A DNA stretch of 64,000 nucleotides from an uncultured Lachnospiraceae bacterium (GCA_937920345.1 CALGVA010000036.1:129464-193463), one strand, 5' to 3'. Shown: positions 33,333 through 42,584, counted from the stretch's first letter. The notes: generated by a model from the sequence alone, not told the origin. Program-made: numbers and translations.

Positions 33333-35171
33333 ATGGATAAGTTTATTGTCAACATCATCCATCGCCCGGAGATGGTGCCTGAGTATGCGGAGAAGGTAAC
33401 CGGACACGGCAAAGAAGAGGATATCGGAAGGAAGGAACTTTTGACAGAGTCCCTTGATATCTTTAAGACACAGCAGTCGATCGCACATAAGAACGGATTA
33501 AAGACAACAATCCAGATGACTTACGCTTCTTTATTTAATGATGAAGCGGTGGAACTTGCCAAGGCAGATCATGAGAAATACGGCGATGAGATTGCGCTGT
33601 CCTTACTTGGTCTTCCCTGTGAGGAGTTTCGTGAGAAATATAAGACGAAGGATTTCTGTATCTGGATGTTTTCCATGGAGGACAAGAAGTCCATCGTAGA
33701 CGATGTATTCGGCAAATTCAAAGACAGATTCGGTTTCTATCCGGAATCGACAGGTTCCTACTATATGGATGCCGATCTGACCAATTATATCAAGGAGAAA
33801 TATCCCATGGTAAAATGTGCCGTGGCGACTTGCTGGGAAGAGGGTCCGAAGGCATATCATACCTGTAACAATTCCTGGTATACCTTTATGGACGGCGGTC
33901 CGTGGGCTCCCTGGATTCCGAGTAAGCAAAATACCCATGCGCCGGCGGCGAATGAGGCAGAGGACAGCGGTATCGTGGCGATTCCGCACCTGTCACGTGA
34001 TCTGATCGCCTGCTATGACGGCAACGGCTCCAATTTCGGCACGCACCCCCAGAATGTCCTGCGGAGTATGTGTTACGATTCCAAGACATGGGAATATCCG
34101 TATCTGTATAACCTGATTGATCAGTTCCGGGCGCTGGCAAAGTATAACAACGGTTATGCCTACAATATGATGTTTGTGGGACCCGGCTGGATGAATAAGA
34201 TGGGACGCTGGGAGGCTCCTTATGATCTGCTCTTAAAATCCTACGAGGACGGCATGGCATATTACGGACAGCTCAAGAAGGAAGGGAAACTTTGCGATAT
34301 GACCATGGCGGAGTTTGCGGACTTCTATCGTGCGAACAGAAGGCTGACGGAGCCTGAGTGTGCACTGTGGAGAGATATCCTGTATGGATCGGATAAGCAG
34401 CTGTTCTGGTACTGCGATCCTTACATGAGAGTCTGCGCGAATATGGATCAGGGCGGTGCCATCGTAGACCTGCGTCCTTACGCGGCGAAGCTGGAGTGGC
34501 CGGTTGGTATCGGCACGAAGCATGTGACGGACGCTTCCTATCCTTTCCTGATTCAGGAAAAGTACAGAGCGGGCTATTTCACACATTATGCCGGTGAGGG
34601 AACAGTAAGGAGCGCGAAGCTGACCCACAATGGCGAGGAAGTGGATTTGTGCCTGTGCAGGACAAAAGCGCATTTTTCACAGGAGGGCAATACAAGAATC
34701 CTGACGCTTGATCCTGTGGATATCGAGTTCTATGATCTGACAGTAAAATTACAGACGAAGATGTACTTCGAGGAGGGCAGCTCCAATATCAAGATCGAGA
34801 GAACGATCCTGGAGATGAGCGATCCTTCTGCAGAGGTGGAGATCAATGAATATATGGTAGCCTGCTACGGTACCACGGAGTACTCGGAGGATATGACGAA
34901 TGTGGTGCTTTCCGTGACAGACGGCACAAACACGGAGAAGATCGATTATGCGTACAAGTGCCGGGAGGCGCAGATGCAGGGTGCTACAGAAGCGGCTGCG
35001 GTTGTACCGGAGATTGAGACAAGGGTATCAATCAGCTGTGAGAAGAAGGATGCGGTCGGATATATCAGGGAAGGTTATGCATTCTCACCGATGTTTACGT
35101 TAGGCTATACAACCACTTTAAAAGATAAGGAGGTATTTGCGACATGGCTCAATCTGGCAAAGGCAAATTAA
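33333..35171 (+). CDS. Large protein with deacetylase/glycosidase-like N-terminal domain, unknown specificity
   Basis: A 612-residue cytoplasmic protein from ATG 33333 (GGAGGGC). Residues about 50-330 look like a TIM/NodB-type barrel: 'KTTIQMTYASLFNDEAVELAKADHEKYGDEIALSLLG', 'DRFGFYPESTGSYYMDADLTNYIKEKYP', 'GPWAPWIPSKQNTHAPA', 'VGPGWMNKMGRWEAPYDLLLKSYEDGMAYY'. Residues about 380-612 are beta-rich, as in galactose-mutarotase-like or accessory domains of glycosidases. It may belong to one of the DUF families of paired carbohydrate domains (DUF3863/DUF3864 come to mind, unverified). Strong own promoter; co-transcribed with the zinc ribbon gene, which starts inside it. Confidence 0.55.
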   Translation: MDKFIVNIIHRPEMVPEYAEKVTGHGKEEDIGRKELLTESLDIFKTQQSIAHKNGLKTTIQMTYASLFNDEAVELAKADHEKYGDEIALSLLGLPCEEFREKYKTKDFCIWMFSMEDKKSIVDDVFGKFKDRFGFYPESTGSYYMDADLTNYIKEKYPMVKCAVATCWEEGPKAYHTCNNSWYTFMDGGPWAPWIPSKQNTHAPAANEAEDSGIVAIPHLSRDLIACYDGNGSNFGTHPQNVLRSMCYDSKTWEYPYLYNLIDQFRALAKYNNGYAYNMMFVGPGWMNKMGRWEAPYDLLLKSYEDGMAYYGQLKKEGKLCDMTMAEFADFYRANRRLTEPECALWRDILYGSDKQLFWYCDPYMRVCANMDQGGAIVDLRPYAAKLEWPVGIGTKHVTDASYPFLIQEKYRAGYFTHYAGEGTVRSAKLTHNGEEVDLCLCRTKAHFSQEGNTRILTLDPVDIEFYDLTVKLQTKMYFEEGSSNIKIERTILEMSDPSAEVEINEYMVACYGTTEYSEDMTNVVLSVTDGTNTEKIDYAYKCREAQMQGATEAAAVVPEIETRVSISCEKKDAVGYIREGYAFSPMFTLGYTTTLKDKEVFATWLNLAKAN

Positions 35172-35362
35172 ATTACAGGTGTCCCTCCTGCTTTATGAGA
35201 GACTTGGATATCGATATGTTCTATGATAAGGATAAAAAGGAGTATCACTGCATTCGCTGTCAGTATGTGGGAACGGAGGAGGACGTGCTGGAAAAGAACG
35301 AACTGGTGCGGTTCCGGTATAAGGATGCGATGAAGCGGTTTACGAAGTTTGACTTCGACTAA
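35144..35362 (+). CDS. Small zinc-ribbon protein
   Basis: A 72-residue protein from ATG 35144 behind AAGGAGGT, overlapping the preceding gene by 28 bases. Two knuckles, 'YRCPSC' and 'YHCIRC', form a four-cysteine zinc ribbon; the rest is charged. Likely a small nucleic-acid or protein-binding accessory. The overlap suggests coupled expression with the large upstream protein. Confidence 0.7.
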   Translation: MAQSGKGKLNYRCPSCFMRDLDIDMFYDKDKKEYHCIRCQYVGTEEDVLEKNELVRFRYKDAMKRFTKFDFD

Positions 35363-35367
35363 AACAA

Positions 35368-35460
35368 AACATGAAGTTATGCTAAAGCTGCAAAATACGC
35401 AGCTTAAGCATAACTAAGTCATGTTTGGAAGAAATGCCGTCTGCGACGAGCATTTCTTCC
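35368..35460 (+). repeat. Dispersed two-hairpin intergenic repeat, copy 1
   Basis: Hairpin 1 (35368-35425) has three stacked stems: AACATGA/TCATGTT, AGTTATGCT/AGCATAACT and AAGCTGC/GCAGCTT, with loop AAAATAC. Hairpin 2 (35427-35460) pairs GGAAGAAATGC with GCATTTCTTCC. Related copies are at 49679-49766 and, more degenerate, at 43447-43540. It lies between the zinc ribbon gene and GH53. Confidence 0.75.
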
Positions 35461-35604
35461 GGACTGAGACTGGGGCGGGTGTTCTTCCGGTTCCTGCCAA
35501 AGCCATATGCGGGAGCTTTTGCAGGACCGAAAACGTAATTTTTAATGTCGTTAACTATAGATTTCAGTCAGATGTCCTGACTATGCTGCGAATGGAGATG
35601 GCAC

Positions 35605-36711
35605 ATGAAATTTTATAAGGGTATGGACTTATCCACGGTTTTAGAGGTGGAGCGTCTCGGCGGGAGGTTTTACGATCACGGCGAGGAAAAAGATGTATTT
35701 GATATATTGCAGGGCTATGGTGTCAACGCTGTCCGTTTAAGGCTGTGGAACGACCCTTATACGGAGGACGGCATACCCTACGGGGCAGGCACCAATGACC
35801 TGCCGGTCACGATCGAACTGACGAAGCGGGCGAAGGCGCATGGCATGGAGGTACTCTTGAATCTGCATTACAGTGATTTCTGGGCAGATCCGGGGAAACA
35901 GCGGGTGCCTAAAGCATGGCGCGGGATGGATGCGGATCAGTTGACCGATGCAGTCTATAATTATACGAAGGACACATTGCTTGCGCTTAGGGAGGCAGAC
36001 GCCTATCCGGATCTGATCCAGGTGGGTAATGAGCTGACCAACGGTATGCTCTGGCCCCTCGGTCAGCTGCCGAACTACGATAACCTGGCGCGGTTTATCA
36101 GTGCAGGCATCCGCGGTGTACGTGCGGTGGATGCAGATATGCCGGTTATGATCCATCTGGATAACGGCGGCAACGGACCGATGTACAGAGACTGGTTTGA
36201 TCACTATATGGAGCGGGGAGAGGACTTCCAGATGATCGGTTTGTCTTATTATCCGTTCTGGCACGGTACGCTGGAGGATTTACAGAATAACATGAACGAT
36301 CTGGCAGTGCGTTACGGCAAGGAGCTTGTGGTTGCGGAAGTTTCCATGGGATTCACGATGGAGGACTACGCGGCATATGAGAAACTTGCGCCCGAGGAGC
36401 GCAAGGGATATGCGACGAAACCTGAGCTTGTGGAGAAATTACCTTTTCCCATGAGTAAAGAAGGACAGCGGGATTTTATGCGCGCATTATTTGACGTGAT
36501 AGATCAGGTACCGGACAGGAAGTGTAAAGGCTTCTTCTATTGGGAGGCGGCCTGGATTCCGGTAGCCGGCTCCGGCTGGGCAACAGAAGGCGCGCTTAGA
36601 TATATAGAAGAAAAAGGCCCCTGCGGTAACGAGTGGGCAAATCAGGCATTGTTTGACTATAATGGTCAATCACTGCCGGCGTTAGAAGTAATACGGGACT
36701 ACAGACCGTGA
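35605..36711 (+). CDS. GH53 arabinogalactan endo-beta-1,4-galactanase
   Basis: A 368-residue TIM-barrel enzyme from ATG 35605: 'KFYKGMDLSTVLEVE', 'YGVNAVRLRLWNDP', 'VLLNLHYSDFWADPGKQRVPKAW', 'DLIQVGNELTNGMLWPLG' (acid/base E143), 'MIGLSYYPFWHGTLEDLQ', 'LVVAEVSMGF' (nucleophile E245), 'KGFFYWEAAWIP'. These are GH53 signatures. It cleaves beta-1,4-galactan side chains of pectin. No signal peptide, so it probably acts on imported galacto-oligosaccharides. The LacI gene next to it is convergent. Confidence 0.94.
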   Translation: MKFYKGMDLSTVLEVERLGGRFYDHGEEKDVFDILQGYGVNAVRLRLWNDPYTEDGIPYGAGTNDLPVTIELTKRAKAHGMEVLLNLHYSDFWADPGKQRVPKAWRGMDADQLTDAVYNYTKDTLLALREADAYPDLIQVGNELTNGMLWPLGQLPNYDNLARFISAGIRGVRAVDADMPVMIHLDNGGNGPMYRDWFDHYMERGEDFQMIGLSYYPFWHGTLEDLQNNMNDLAVRYGKELVVAEVSMGFTMEDYAAYEKLAPEERKGYATKPELVEKLPFPMSKEGQRDFMRALFDVIDQVPDRKCKGFFYWEAAWIPVAGSGWATEGALRYIEEKGPCGNEWANQALFDYNGQSLPALEVIRDYRP

Positions 36712-36766
36712 AAGAGATAACCGCAAGAAGGCGGCTCTGTCGGTTGACTGACACCGTCGGGCGGCA

Positions 36767-37768
36767 TTATCCGGCTGTAGCAGCCGTTGCGGTAGATTTA
36801 CGCACGATCAGTTGAGGACGCAGCAGTGTCCGGCTGATCGGAACGTGATTGATCAGAGAATGCAGAGAGTAGAAACCACATTTGCCTAAAGTGGAACAGT
36901 CCTGGCGGATGGTGGTGAGAGGCGGTGTAAGCTGTCCGGCAATCGGCAGATCGTCGAATCCGATGACACTGACATCCTCAGGCACGCGAAAGCCGCGCAG
37001 GTTACATTCCGCAATCACGCCGGAGGCAATCAGATCATTGCCGCACAGGATGGCGGTGACACCCATGGAGAGCAGATTGCCCACATGATATTTGGCAGCT
37101 TCCGCAACATAGTAGCCATAGGGCATGGTTGTTTCGTCAAATGGAAGGTTGTGTGCCGTCATGCTGTCGATATAAGCCTGACGGCGCTGTTCTGAAATCA
37201 TGGAATTACGGGAGCCGTTGATCAGAGCGATCCTTGTATGTCCGAGTTCCATTAAATGCACAACCGCGTCGTCGATTCCCTCGAAACTGTCAGTGCCGAT
37301 GGAGCTGACGGCGGGATTCTTCTTAATATAATTATCCAGAAGAACGGTGGGAATGTTTGTTGCATTAAATTGTGACATCCAATCGTCCTGCAGTGCAAAA
37401 CCGATCAGAAACGCACCGACGTATCCATGCTTGAGCATGTACGTGTCATATTTTTCCGTAGACTGGAAAAGAGGAGTAACGGGTGTTATTGTGACGTCAT
37501 AGTTTTCGCGGGAGGCAGTCTGGCGGAAGCCTAAGATAATGTCATAACCGAATTGATCCGGATTCTGATATTCCATATTTTCCACGAACAGGCAGAGCTT
37601 GCGCTGCGCTTTGCCGCGCATTTGTTTCGTAGTATAACCCAGTTCTACCGCAGTATCCAGTACGGTTTGGCGCAGGGATTCACTGATGTCGCTTGCACCG
37701 TTTAAACCTTTGGATACAGTGCTTACGGAGATGCCAAGTTTATTGGCGATGTCTTTGATTGTTGCCAT
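36767..37768 (-). CDS. LacI-family transcriptional regulator of the maltodextrin locus
   Basis: A 333-residue protein; start 37768 (AAAGGTAACAGC precedes ATG) rather than a longer frame to 37831. N-terminal LacI helix-turn-helix 'ATIKDIANKLGISVSTVSKGLNGASDIS', hinge, then a periplasmic-binding-like effector domain ('VPTVLLDNYI', 'LGHTRIALINGS', 'AILCGNDLIASGVIAECNLRGFRVPEDVSVIGFDDLPIAGQLTPPLTTIRQD'). Divergent from malQ, with operator-like repeats in the gap. Most likely it regulates malQ and perhaps malEFG in response to a maltosyl ligand; GH53 regulation is also possible. Confidence 0.92.
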   Translation of the reverse strand: MATIKDIANKLGISVSTVSKGLNGASDISESLRQTVLDTAVELGYTTKQMRGKAQRKLCLFVENMEYQNPDQFGYDIILGFRQTASRENYDVTITPVTPLFQSTEKYDTYMLKHGYVGAFLIGFALQDDWMSQFNATNIPTVLLDNYIKKNPAVSSIGTDSFEGIDDAVVHLMELGHTRIALINGSRNSMISEQRRQAYIDSMTAHNLPFDETTMPYGYYVAEAAKYHVGNLLSMGVTAILCGNDLIASGVIAECNLRGFRVPEDVSVIGFDDLPIAGQLTPPLTTIRQDCSTLGKCGFYSLHSLINHVPISRTLLRPQLIVRKSTATAATAG

Positions 37769-37984
37769 GCTGTTACCTTTCACGTAAATAGTATATAAAT
37801 GTTTGAAAGAACAATAAAACGATAAAACCAATTCTTAACATTAAGAATAGAAGAAAAGGGAAGATAATGCAAGAGCGTATTTCGTGATTTGCGAAATGTT
37901 GCGCAATTTTGTGTAAACCTTACAAATAAAATGGGCCTATTCCGTGCAGAATGGAAGAAAATTATCGCGGAAAACAATTTCTTA

Positions 37985-38060
37985 TTGACAAATTGCATAG
38001 TTTGGTGATAAATTGAACTCAGATACGAAAGTTTACGAAAGAATCGTATTGGTTTTCGTA
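37985..38060 (+). promoter_or_regulatory. malQ promoter with LacI-type operator-like repeats
   Basis: TTGACA at 37985-37990, an 18-bp spacer and TAAATT at 38009-38014. Downstream, TACGAAA occurs twice (38024-38030, 38034-38040) and its reverse complement TTTCGTA once (38054-38060). An ATTTCG-n7-CGAAAT inverted repeat lies further up, near 37878-37896. These are candidate binding sites for the divergent LacI regulator. The rest of the 308-bp gap is AT-rich and shows nothing else. Confidence 0.6.
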
Positions 38061-38076
38061 GTTGGGGGATTATGAG

Positions 38077-39567
38077 GTGAAGGCGAAATCATTAACAAGA
38101 GGTGCAGGAATATTGTTAGCGATATCCAGTCTTCCTTCCGCATACGGGATAGGAACTTTTGGTAATGCAGCCTTCAGATTTGTTGATCTGCTTGCAGATC
38201 TGAAACAGAAGTACTGGCAGATACTGCCAATGGGGCCGCTCAATGTGAGCGACTGCCCTTTTCAATCGATGTCGCTTTATGCAGGTAATCCGTATTATAT
38301 TGATCTGGATGACCTGGTTGAGAAGGGATTGTTACGCAAAGAGGAAATCAATGCGTACCGTTGGGGAGACAGCAACGATAATATAGATTATTCCGTGTTA
38401 TATCAGAACCGCTATACGGTTCTGCGGTCGGCATTTGAGCGGTTTGACTGCCGGCATGCACATTACATAACATTTTGTGAAAGAAATAAGGCATGGCTTG
38501 CAGATTACAGCCTCTATATGGCGATCAAGTATCATCTGGATAACAAACCATGGTATGAGTGGGAAGAAGCGCTGCGGGACAGACAGGAAGAGACGCTGGC
38601 AAGATACAGGGAAGAACTTGCGGATTCGATTGCTTTCTGGAACTTCTGTCAATATGCGTTTTACAGTCAGTGGGATGCCTTGAAGCGATATGCGAACCGG
38701 AAAGGGATACAGATCATCGGTGATGTACCCTTCTATGTTGCCTATGACAGCGTGGATGTGTGGACGCACAGAGAACTGTTTTCACTGGATCCGCAGGGCG
38801 GTCTGGTCCGGGTAGCAGCCTGTCCGCCGGATGAATTTTCCGAAGACGGGCAGATCTGGGGCAATCCGGTATATGATTGGGCAGCCATGGAAGCTGACGG
38901 GTTTCGCTGGTGGCGGGATCGGATCAGGCAGCAGGCGGCATTATTTGATGTGTTGAAGATTGATCATTTTGTCGGAATTGTAAAGTATTTCAGCATTGCA
39001 GCCGGTAGGGAAGATATCCGTGAAGGAAAATGGACGAAGGGACCCGGCAAGAAACTGACGGACGTGATAGAAGAAGCTGTCGGGGACAAGAAGATCATTG
39101 CCGAGAATATGGGGACGGTTCTCCCTGGGGTCAATAAGCTCATTCGTAAGATGGGATGGCCGGATATCAAGATACTGCTCTTTGCATTTGACGGCAAGGC
39201 GGATAATGAATATCTTCCTCACAACTATACGGACAGCAACACGGTACTGTATGTGGGAACCCACGATAATGACACACTTGTAGGTTATTACCGGAATCAT
39301 ACGGATTATGAACTTGCATATATGTACTCTTATTTGAACATAGAGAACAAAGAACAGATTTCCAATGCCATGATCAGAACGGCATATGCCAGTGTGGCGG
39401 ATGTGGTGATTCTCCAGATGCAGGATATTCTCCAGCTCGGCAATGAGGCTCGCATGAACCGGCCGTCCACGGTCGGAATCAACTGGAAATGGCGTTTTAC
39501 GGATGAACTTCTTCCGGAAGAGCGCAGAAGCTGGATACGCACACAGACGGCGCTGTACAGGCGATGA
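38077..39567 (+). CDS. malQ: 4-alpha-glucanotransferase (MalQ, GH77)
   Basis: A 496-residue protein; GTG 38077 (GGGGG 9 bases before) is preferred over TTG 38062. GH77 signatures: 'RGAGILLAISSLPSAYGIGTFG', 'YWQILPMGPLNVSDCPFQSMSLYAGNPYYIDLDDL', 'IQIIGDVPFYVAYDSVDVW', 'DVLKIDHFVGIVKYFSI' (catalytic Asp in region II), 'IIAENMGTV' (region III Glu), 'VLYVGTHDNDTLVGY' (region IV Asp). It disproportionates maltodextrins in the cytoplasm. Standard bacterial length for the short form. Head of the rightward maltodextrin cluster. Confidence 0.95.
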   Translation: MKAKSLTRGAGILLAISSLPSAYGIGTFGNAAFRFVDLLADLKQKYWQILPMGPLNVSDCPFQSMSLYAGNPYYIDLDDLVEKGLLRKEEINAYRWGDSNDNIDYSVLYQNRYTVLRSAFERFDCRHAHYITFCERNKAWLADYSLYMAIKYHLDNKPWYEWEEALRDRQEETLARYREELADSIAFWNFCQYAFYSQWDALKRYANRKGIQIIGDVPFYVAYDSVDVWTHRELFSLDPQGGLVRVAACPPDEFSEDGQIWGNPVYDWAAMEADGFRWWRDRIRQQAALFDVLKIDHFVGIVKYFSIAAGREDIREGKWTKGPGKKLTDVIEEAVGDKKIIAENMGTVLPGVNKLIRKMGWPDIKILLFAFDGKADNEYLPHNYTDSNTVLYVGTHDNDTLVGYYRNHTDYELAYMYSYLNIENKEQISNAMIRTAYASVADVVILQMQDILQLGNEARMNRPSTVGINWKWRFTDELLPEERRSWIRTQTALYRR

Positions 39568-39618
39568 CAGGAATCGTACAAGGACGTTTACGCGCTGACG
39601 GGGAATGAACTATGGTAT

Positions 39619-39638
39619 AAGACGCAGCAATGCGTTTT
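39619..39638 (+). terminator. Small hairpin after malQ
   Basis: AAGACGCA pairs with TGCGTTTT (8 bp, loop GCAA) followed by ATATA. It may end or attenuate the malQ transcript before malE. A second weak hairpin (ATTTAG/CTAAAT) lies 20-50 bases upstream of the malE start. Confidence 0.5.
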
Positions 39639-39719
39639 ATATAGAAACCAGAAAAATGGTGAAACTATGATTTAGGGAGATAAACTCTACTAAATCGGAA
39701 AGAGAGAGAGGAAAAAATT

Positions 39720-41063
39720 ATGAAGAAGAAAGTATTGGCAACATTACTGGCAACAGCAATGGTAGCCGGCTGTCTTGCAGGATGCGGTAAAGACGAAGCA
39801 CCGGCACAGGATGCAGCACCGGCTGAAGACGCAGCACCGGCTGAGGATGCAGCACCGGCTGAAGATGCAGAGGCACCGGCTGAAGATGCAGCACCGGCTG
39901 AGGAAGCTGTAGAGTACGGCTCCGGCACAATCAAGATCTGGGTAGCTGAGAACGTAGTTGAGTTCACACAGAAACAGGCAGCAGCATTTATGGAAGCTAA
40001 TCCGGACATGGCTGGTTACGAAGTAAGCGTTGAGCCTGTAGGCGAAGGCGATGCAGCAGGTAACATGATCACAGACGTAGAAGGCGGCGCAGATATGTTC
40101 GGTTTCGCACAGGATCAGATCACACGTCTGGTTTCCGCTGGTGCGGTTTCCCCGCTTGTTGGTGACAACGCAGCATTCGTTACGGCTGAGAACGATGCAG
40201 GTGCAGCTTTAGCAGCTACGGTAGGTGGCACGATCTATGCATATCCTATGACATCTGATAACGGTTATTTCTTATACTATGACAGCAATGTTGTAACAGA
40301 TCCTACTTCCTTAGAGAAGATCGTAGAGGACTGTGAAGCAGCAGGCAAGAACTTCTATATGGAGATCAATTCCGGATGGTATCAGCCGGCATTCTTCTTT
40401 GCAACAGGATGTACTTTAACTTATGATACAGACGATGCAGGTAACTTCACGAAATGTAATATCGACTACGCTTCCGATAAGGGTCTGGTAGCGCTGAAGG
40501 AGATCGTTGAACTGAAGTCTTCTCCTTCCTTCCAGAACGGTTCTTCCGTAGATAACGGAACCAACATTGGTGCGATCATTGACGGTACATGGGATTCCAG
40601 TTCTGCTCAGGCAGCATTCGGCGATGGTTATGCATGTGCTAAGCTTCCTTCCTTCGAAGGTTCCGATGGTCAGACATATCAGCTGAGCGGCTTCGGCGGA
40701 TTCAAATTATTAGGTATCAAGCCTCAGGAAGATCCTGGTAAGCTTGCAGTTTGTCACGCACTTGCTCAGTATCTGACAAGCGCAGACGTACAGCTCTCCC
40801 GTTTCACAGAGGCTGGATGGGGTCCGTCTAACGTAACAGCACAGCAGGATCCTGCAGTTCAGGCAGACGTAGCTCTTTCCGCACTGGCAGAGCAGCTCGT
40901 TAACACAATCCCTCAGGGTAACTATCCTGGCGATTACTGGACATTGGCAACATCTCTTGGTGATGATGTAATCACAGGTACTCTGAGCACATCTTCCACA
41001 GATGAAGAGCTGATGACAGCACTTCAGAACTTCCAGGATACTTGCATTTCTTATGCACAGTAA
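39720..41063 (+). CDS. malE: Maltodextrin-binding lipoprotein (MalE-like)
   Basis: A 447-residue protein from ATG 39720 (AGAGAGAGAGG). Lipoprotein signal with lipobox L-A-G-C (Cys 22), then a repetitive acidic Ala/Pro/Glu/Asp linker (about 27-64; the six-residue unit A-P-A-E-D-A repeats), then a solute-binding fold: 'GTIKIWVAENVVEFTQKQAAAFMEANP', 'GGADMFGFAQDQITRLVSAGAVSPL', 'YAYPMTSDNGYFLYYD', 'NGTNIGAIIDGTWDSSSAQAAFGDGYACAKLP', 'AGWGPSNVTAQQD'. Captures maltodextrins at the outer membrane face for MalFG. Codon choice looks more selected than in neighbours, as for an abundant protein. Confidence 0.93.
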   Translation: MKKKVLATLLATAMVAGCLAGCGKDEAPAQDAAPAEDAAPAEDAAPAEDAEAPAEDAAPAEEAVEYGSGTIKIWVAENVVEFTQKQAAAFMEANPDMAGYEVSVEPVGEGDAAGNMITDVEGGADMFGFAQDQITRLVSAGAVSPLVGDNAAFVTAENDAGAALAATVGGTIYAYPMTSDNGYFLYYDSNVVTDPTSLEKIVEDCEAAGKNFYMEINSGWYQPAFFFATGCTLTYDTDDAGNFTKCNIDYASDKGLVALKEIVELKSSPSFQNGSSVDNGTNIGAIIDGTWDSSSAQAAFGDGYACAKLPSFEGSDGQTYQLSGFGGFKLLGIKPQEDPGKLAVCHALAQYLTSADVQLSRFTEAGWGPSNVTAQQDPAVQADVALSALAEQLVNTIPQGNYPGDYWTLATSLGDDVITGTLSTSSTDEELMTALQNFQDTCISYAQ

Positions 41064-41086
41064 TATGTAAGATCAGTACAATAATT

Positions 41087-41117
41087 GGGGAGAATGTCCG
41101 TTTTCGGGCATTCTCCG
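41087..41117 (+). terminator. malE-malF intergenic hairpin
   Basis: GGAGAATG...CCG / CGG...CATTCTCC form a stem of about 11 bp with a TTTT loop, 24 bases after the malE stop. Without a U-run it is more likely an mRNA-stabilising or partial-termination element, giving more MalE than MalFG. Confidence 0.6.
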
Positions 41118-41171
41118 TATTGTAATCATATCAGACGTAAAAGAAATACAGAGTCGGGAGGGATTTTTGGT

Positions 41172-42584
41172 ATGGGAAAAGAAGCAAACGCCGGCAGTAT
41201 GGCAAAGAAACAAAATCCGGTCGGGAAATTCTTTAGCGGGGTTGGCAATGATCTGAAAGAAATTGGCCTGACATTTGTGGAAGGAGATTGGAAAACGAAA
41301 GTCTCCTATCTGATTATGGGATTCGGACCCATTATGCGTAAGCAGTTCGTGCGCGGCTTCGCGCTTCTTGCGACAGAAGTGTTGTTCATTCTCTATCTGG
41401 TCGGTTTCGGATGGAATTATCTGAAAGACATGGGTACGCTTGGTACGGTTGCGAGAGTCATGAATGATGACGGAACCTACAGCTACAATGATAACAGTTT
41501 TCTTATTTTGCTATATGGCATCTTGTCAATTGTTCTGGTTTTTGTATTCCTGTTAATATGGCGTGTGAACGTCAGAGTAAACCGGAATGAAGAGAAGCAG
41601 CTTGCAGCAGGCAAAAAACTTGCGACAAACAAGCAGGATCTGCATTCTCTGCTGGATTCCAATTTTGACAAGACATTAATGGCACTGCCGTTTACGGGAG
41701 TTGCTGTATTTACGGCGCTGCCGATCATATTTATGATCTGTATCGCGTTTACAAATTATGACTCGACACATCAGCCGCCCACAAATCTTTTTTCATGGGT
41801 AGGGCTGGAGAACTTTAAGAATATGTTCTCCTTCGGCACATCGGGAATCGGTTCCACTTTCCTTACCGTGCTCGGATGGACATTGATATGGGCTTTTTTT
41901 GCAACCTTCCTTACCTATTTCTGCGGTATGGGCGTTGCGATCATGATAAATAAAAAAGGAATCAAATTCAAGAAACTCTGGAGAACGATCCTGGTTGTTA
42001 CCATCGCGGTTCCCCAGTTCGTATCCTTGTTGTATGTATATAAGATGTTTGCAAACGACGGTCTGATCAACTCTTATCTGATGAAGTGGGGATGGATCAG
42101 CTCCTATATTCCGTTCTGGTCTAACCCGACAGTTGCGAAGATCCTTATCATTATCATCAACCTGTGGATCGGTATTCCGTATACGATGCTGATCACCACC
42201 GGACTTTTGATGAATATTCCGGAAGACCTGTATGAGAGTGCCAGAATCGACGGTGCGACAGGGTTCCAGATGTTTCGCAGTATTACGCTTCCGTATATGC
42301 TGTTCGTAACAGGTCCTTTCCTGCTTACACAGTTTACGGGTAACCTGAATAACTTTAACGTCATCTATCTGCTGACGCAGGGCGGACCGCAGTCCATGTC
42401 ACTGTCCAACAAGGCCGGTTACACGGATCTGCTTGTCACATGGCTGTATAAGATGACAGTAAACGATACGAACTACCGAATGGCGGCAGTCCTCGGTATT
42501 ATGGTATTCTTGGTAACCGCAGTTATTTCCCTGGTGGTATACAGTATGTTACCGTCCGTAAGAGATGAGGAGGGATTCCAATAA
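41172..42584 (+). CDS. malF: Maltodextrin ABC transporter permease (MalF-like)
   Basis: A 470-residue protein; ATG 41172 behind GGGAGGG is preferred over 41085, which reads through the hairpin. Several membrane spans, a large extracytoplasmic loop shorter than in E. coli MalF, and the EAA loop 'IPEDLYESARIDGATGFQMFRSITLPYML' that docks the ATPase. 'NNFNVIYLLTQGGPQ' is typical of MalF-type permeases. Overlaps malG by 3 bases (TAATG). No malK is present; a shared MsmX-type ATPase elsewhere is probable. Confidence 0.94.
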   Translation: MGKEANAGSMAKKQNPVGKFFSGVGNDLKEIGLTFVEGDWKTKVSYLIMGFGPIMRKQFVRGFALLATEVLFILYLVGFGWNYLKDMGTLGTVARVMNDDGTYSYNDNSFLILLYGILSIVLVFVFLLIWRVNVRVNRNEEKQLAAGKKLATNKQDLHSLLDSNFDKTLMALPFTGVAVFTALPIIFMICIAFTNYDSTHQPPTNLFSWVGLENFKNMFSFGTSGIGSTFLTVLGWTLIWAFFATFLTYFCGMGVAIMINKKGIKFKKLWRTILVVTIAVPQFVSLLYVYKMFANDGLINSYLMKWGWISSYIPFWSNPTVAKILIIIINLWIGIPYTMLITTGLLMNIPEDLYESARIDGATGFQMFRSITLPYMLFVTGPFLLTQFTGNLNNFNVIYLLTQGGPQSMSLSNKAGYTDLLVTWLYKMTVNDTNYRMAAVLGIMVFLVTAVISLVVYSMLPSVRDEEGFQ

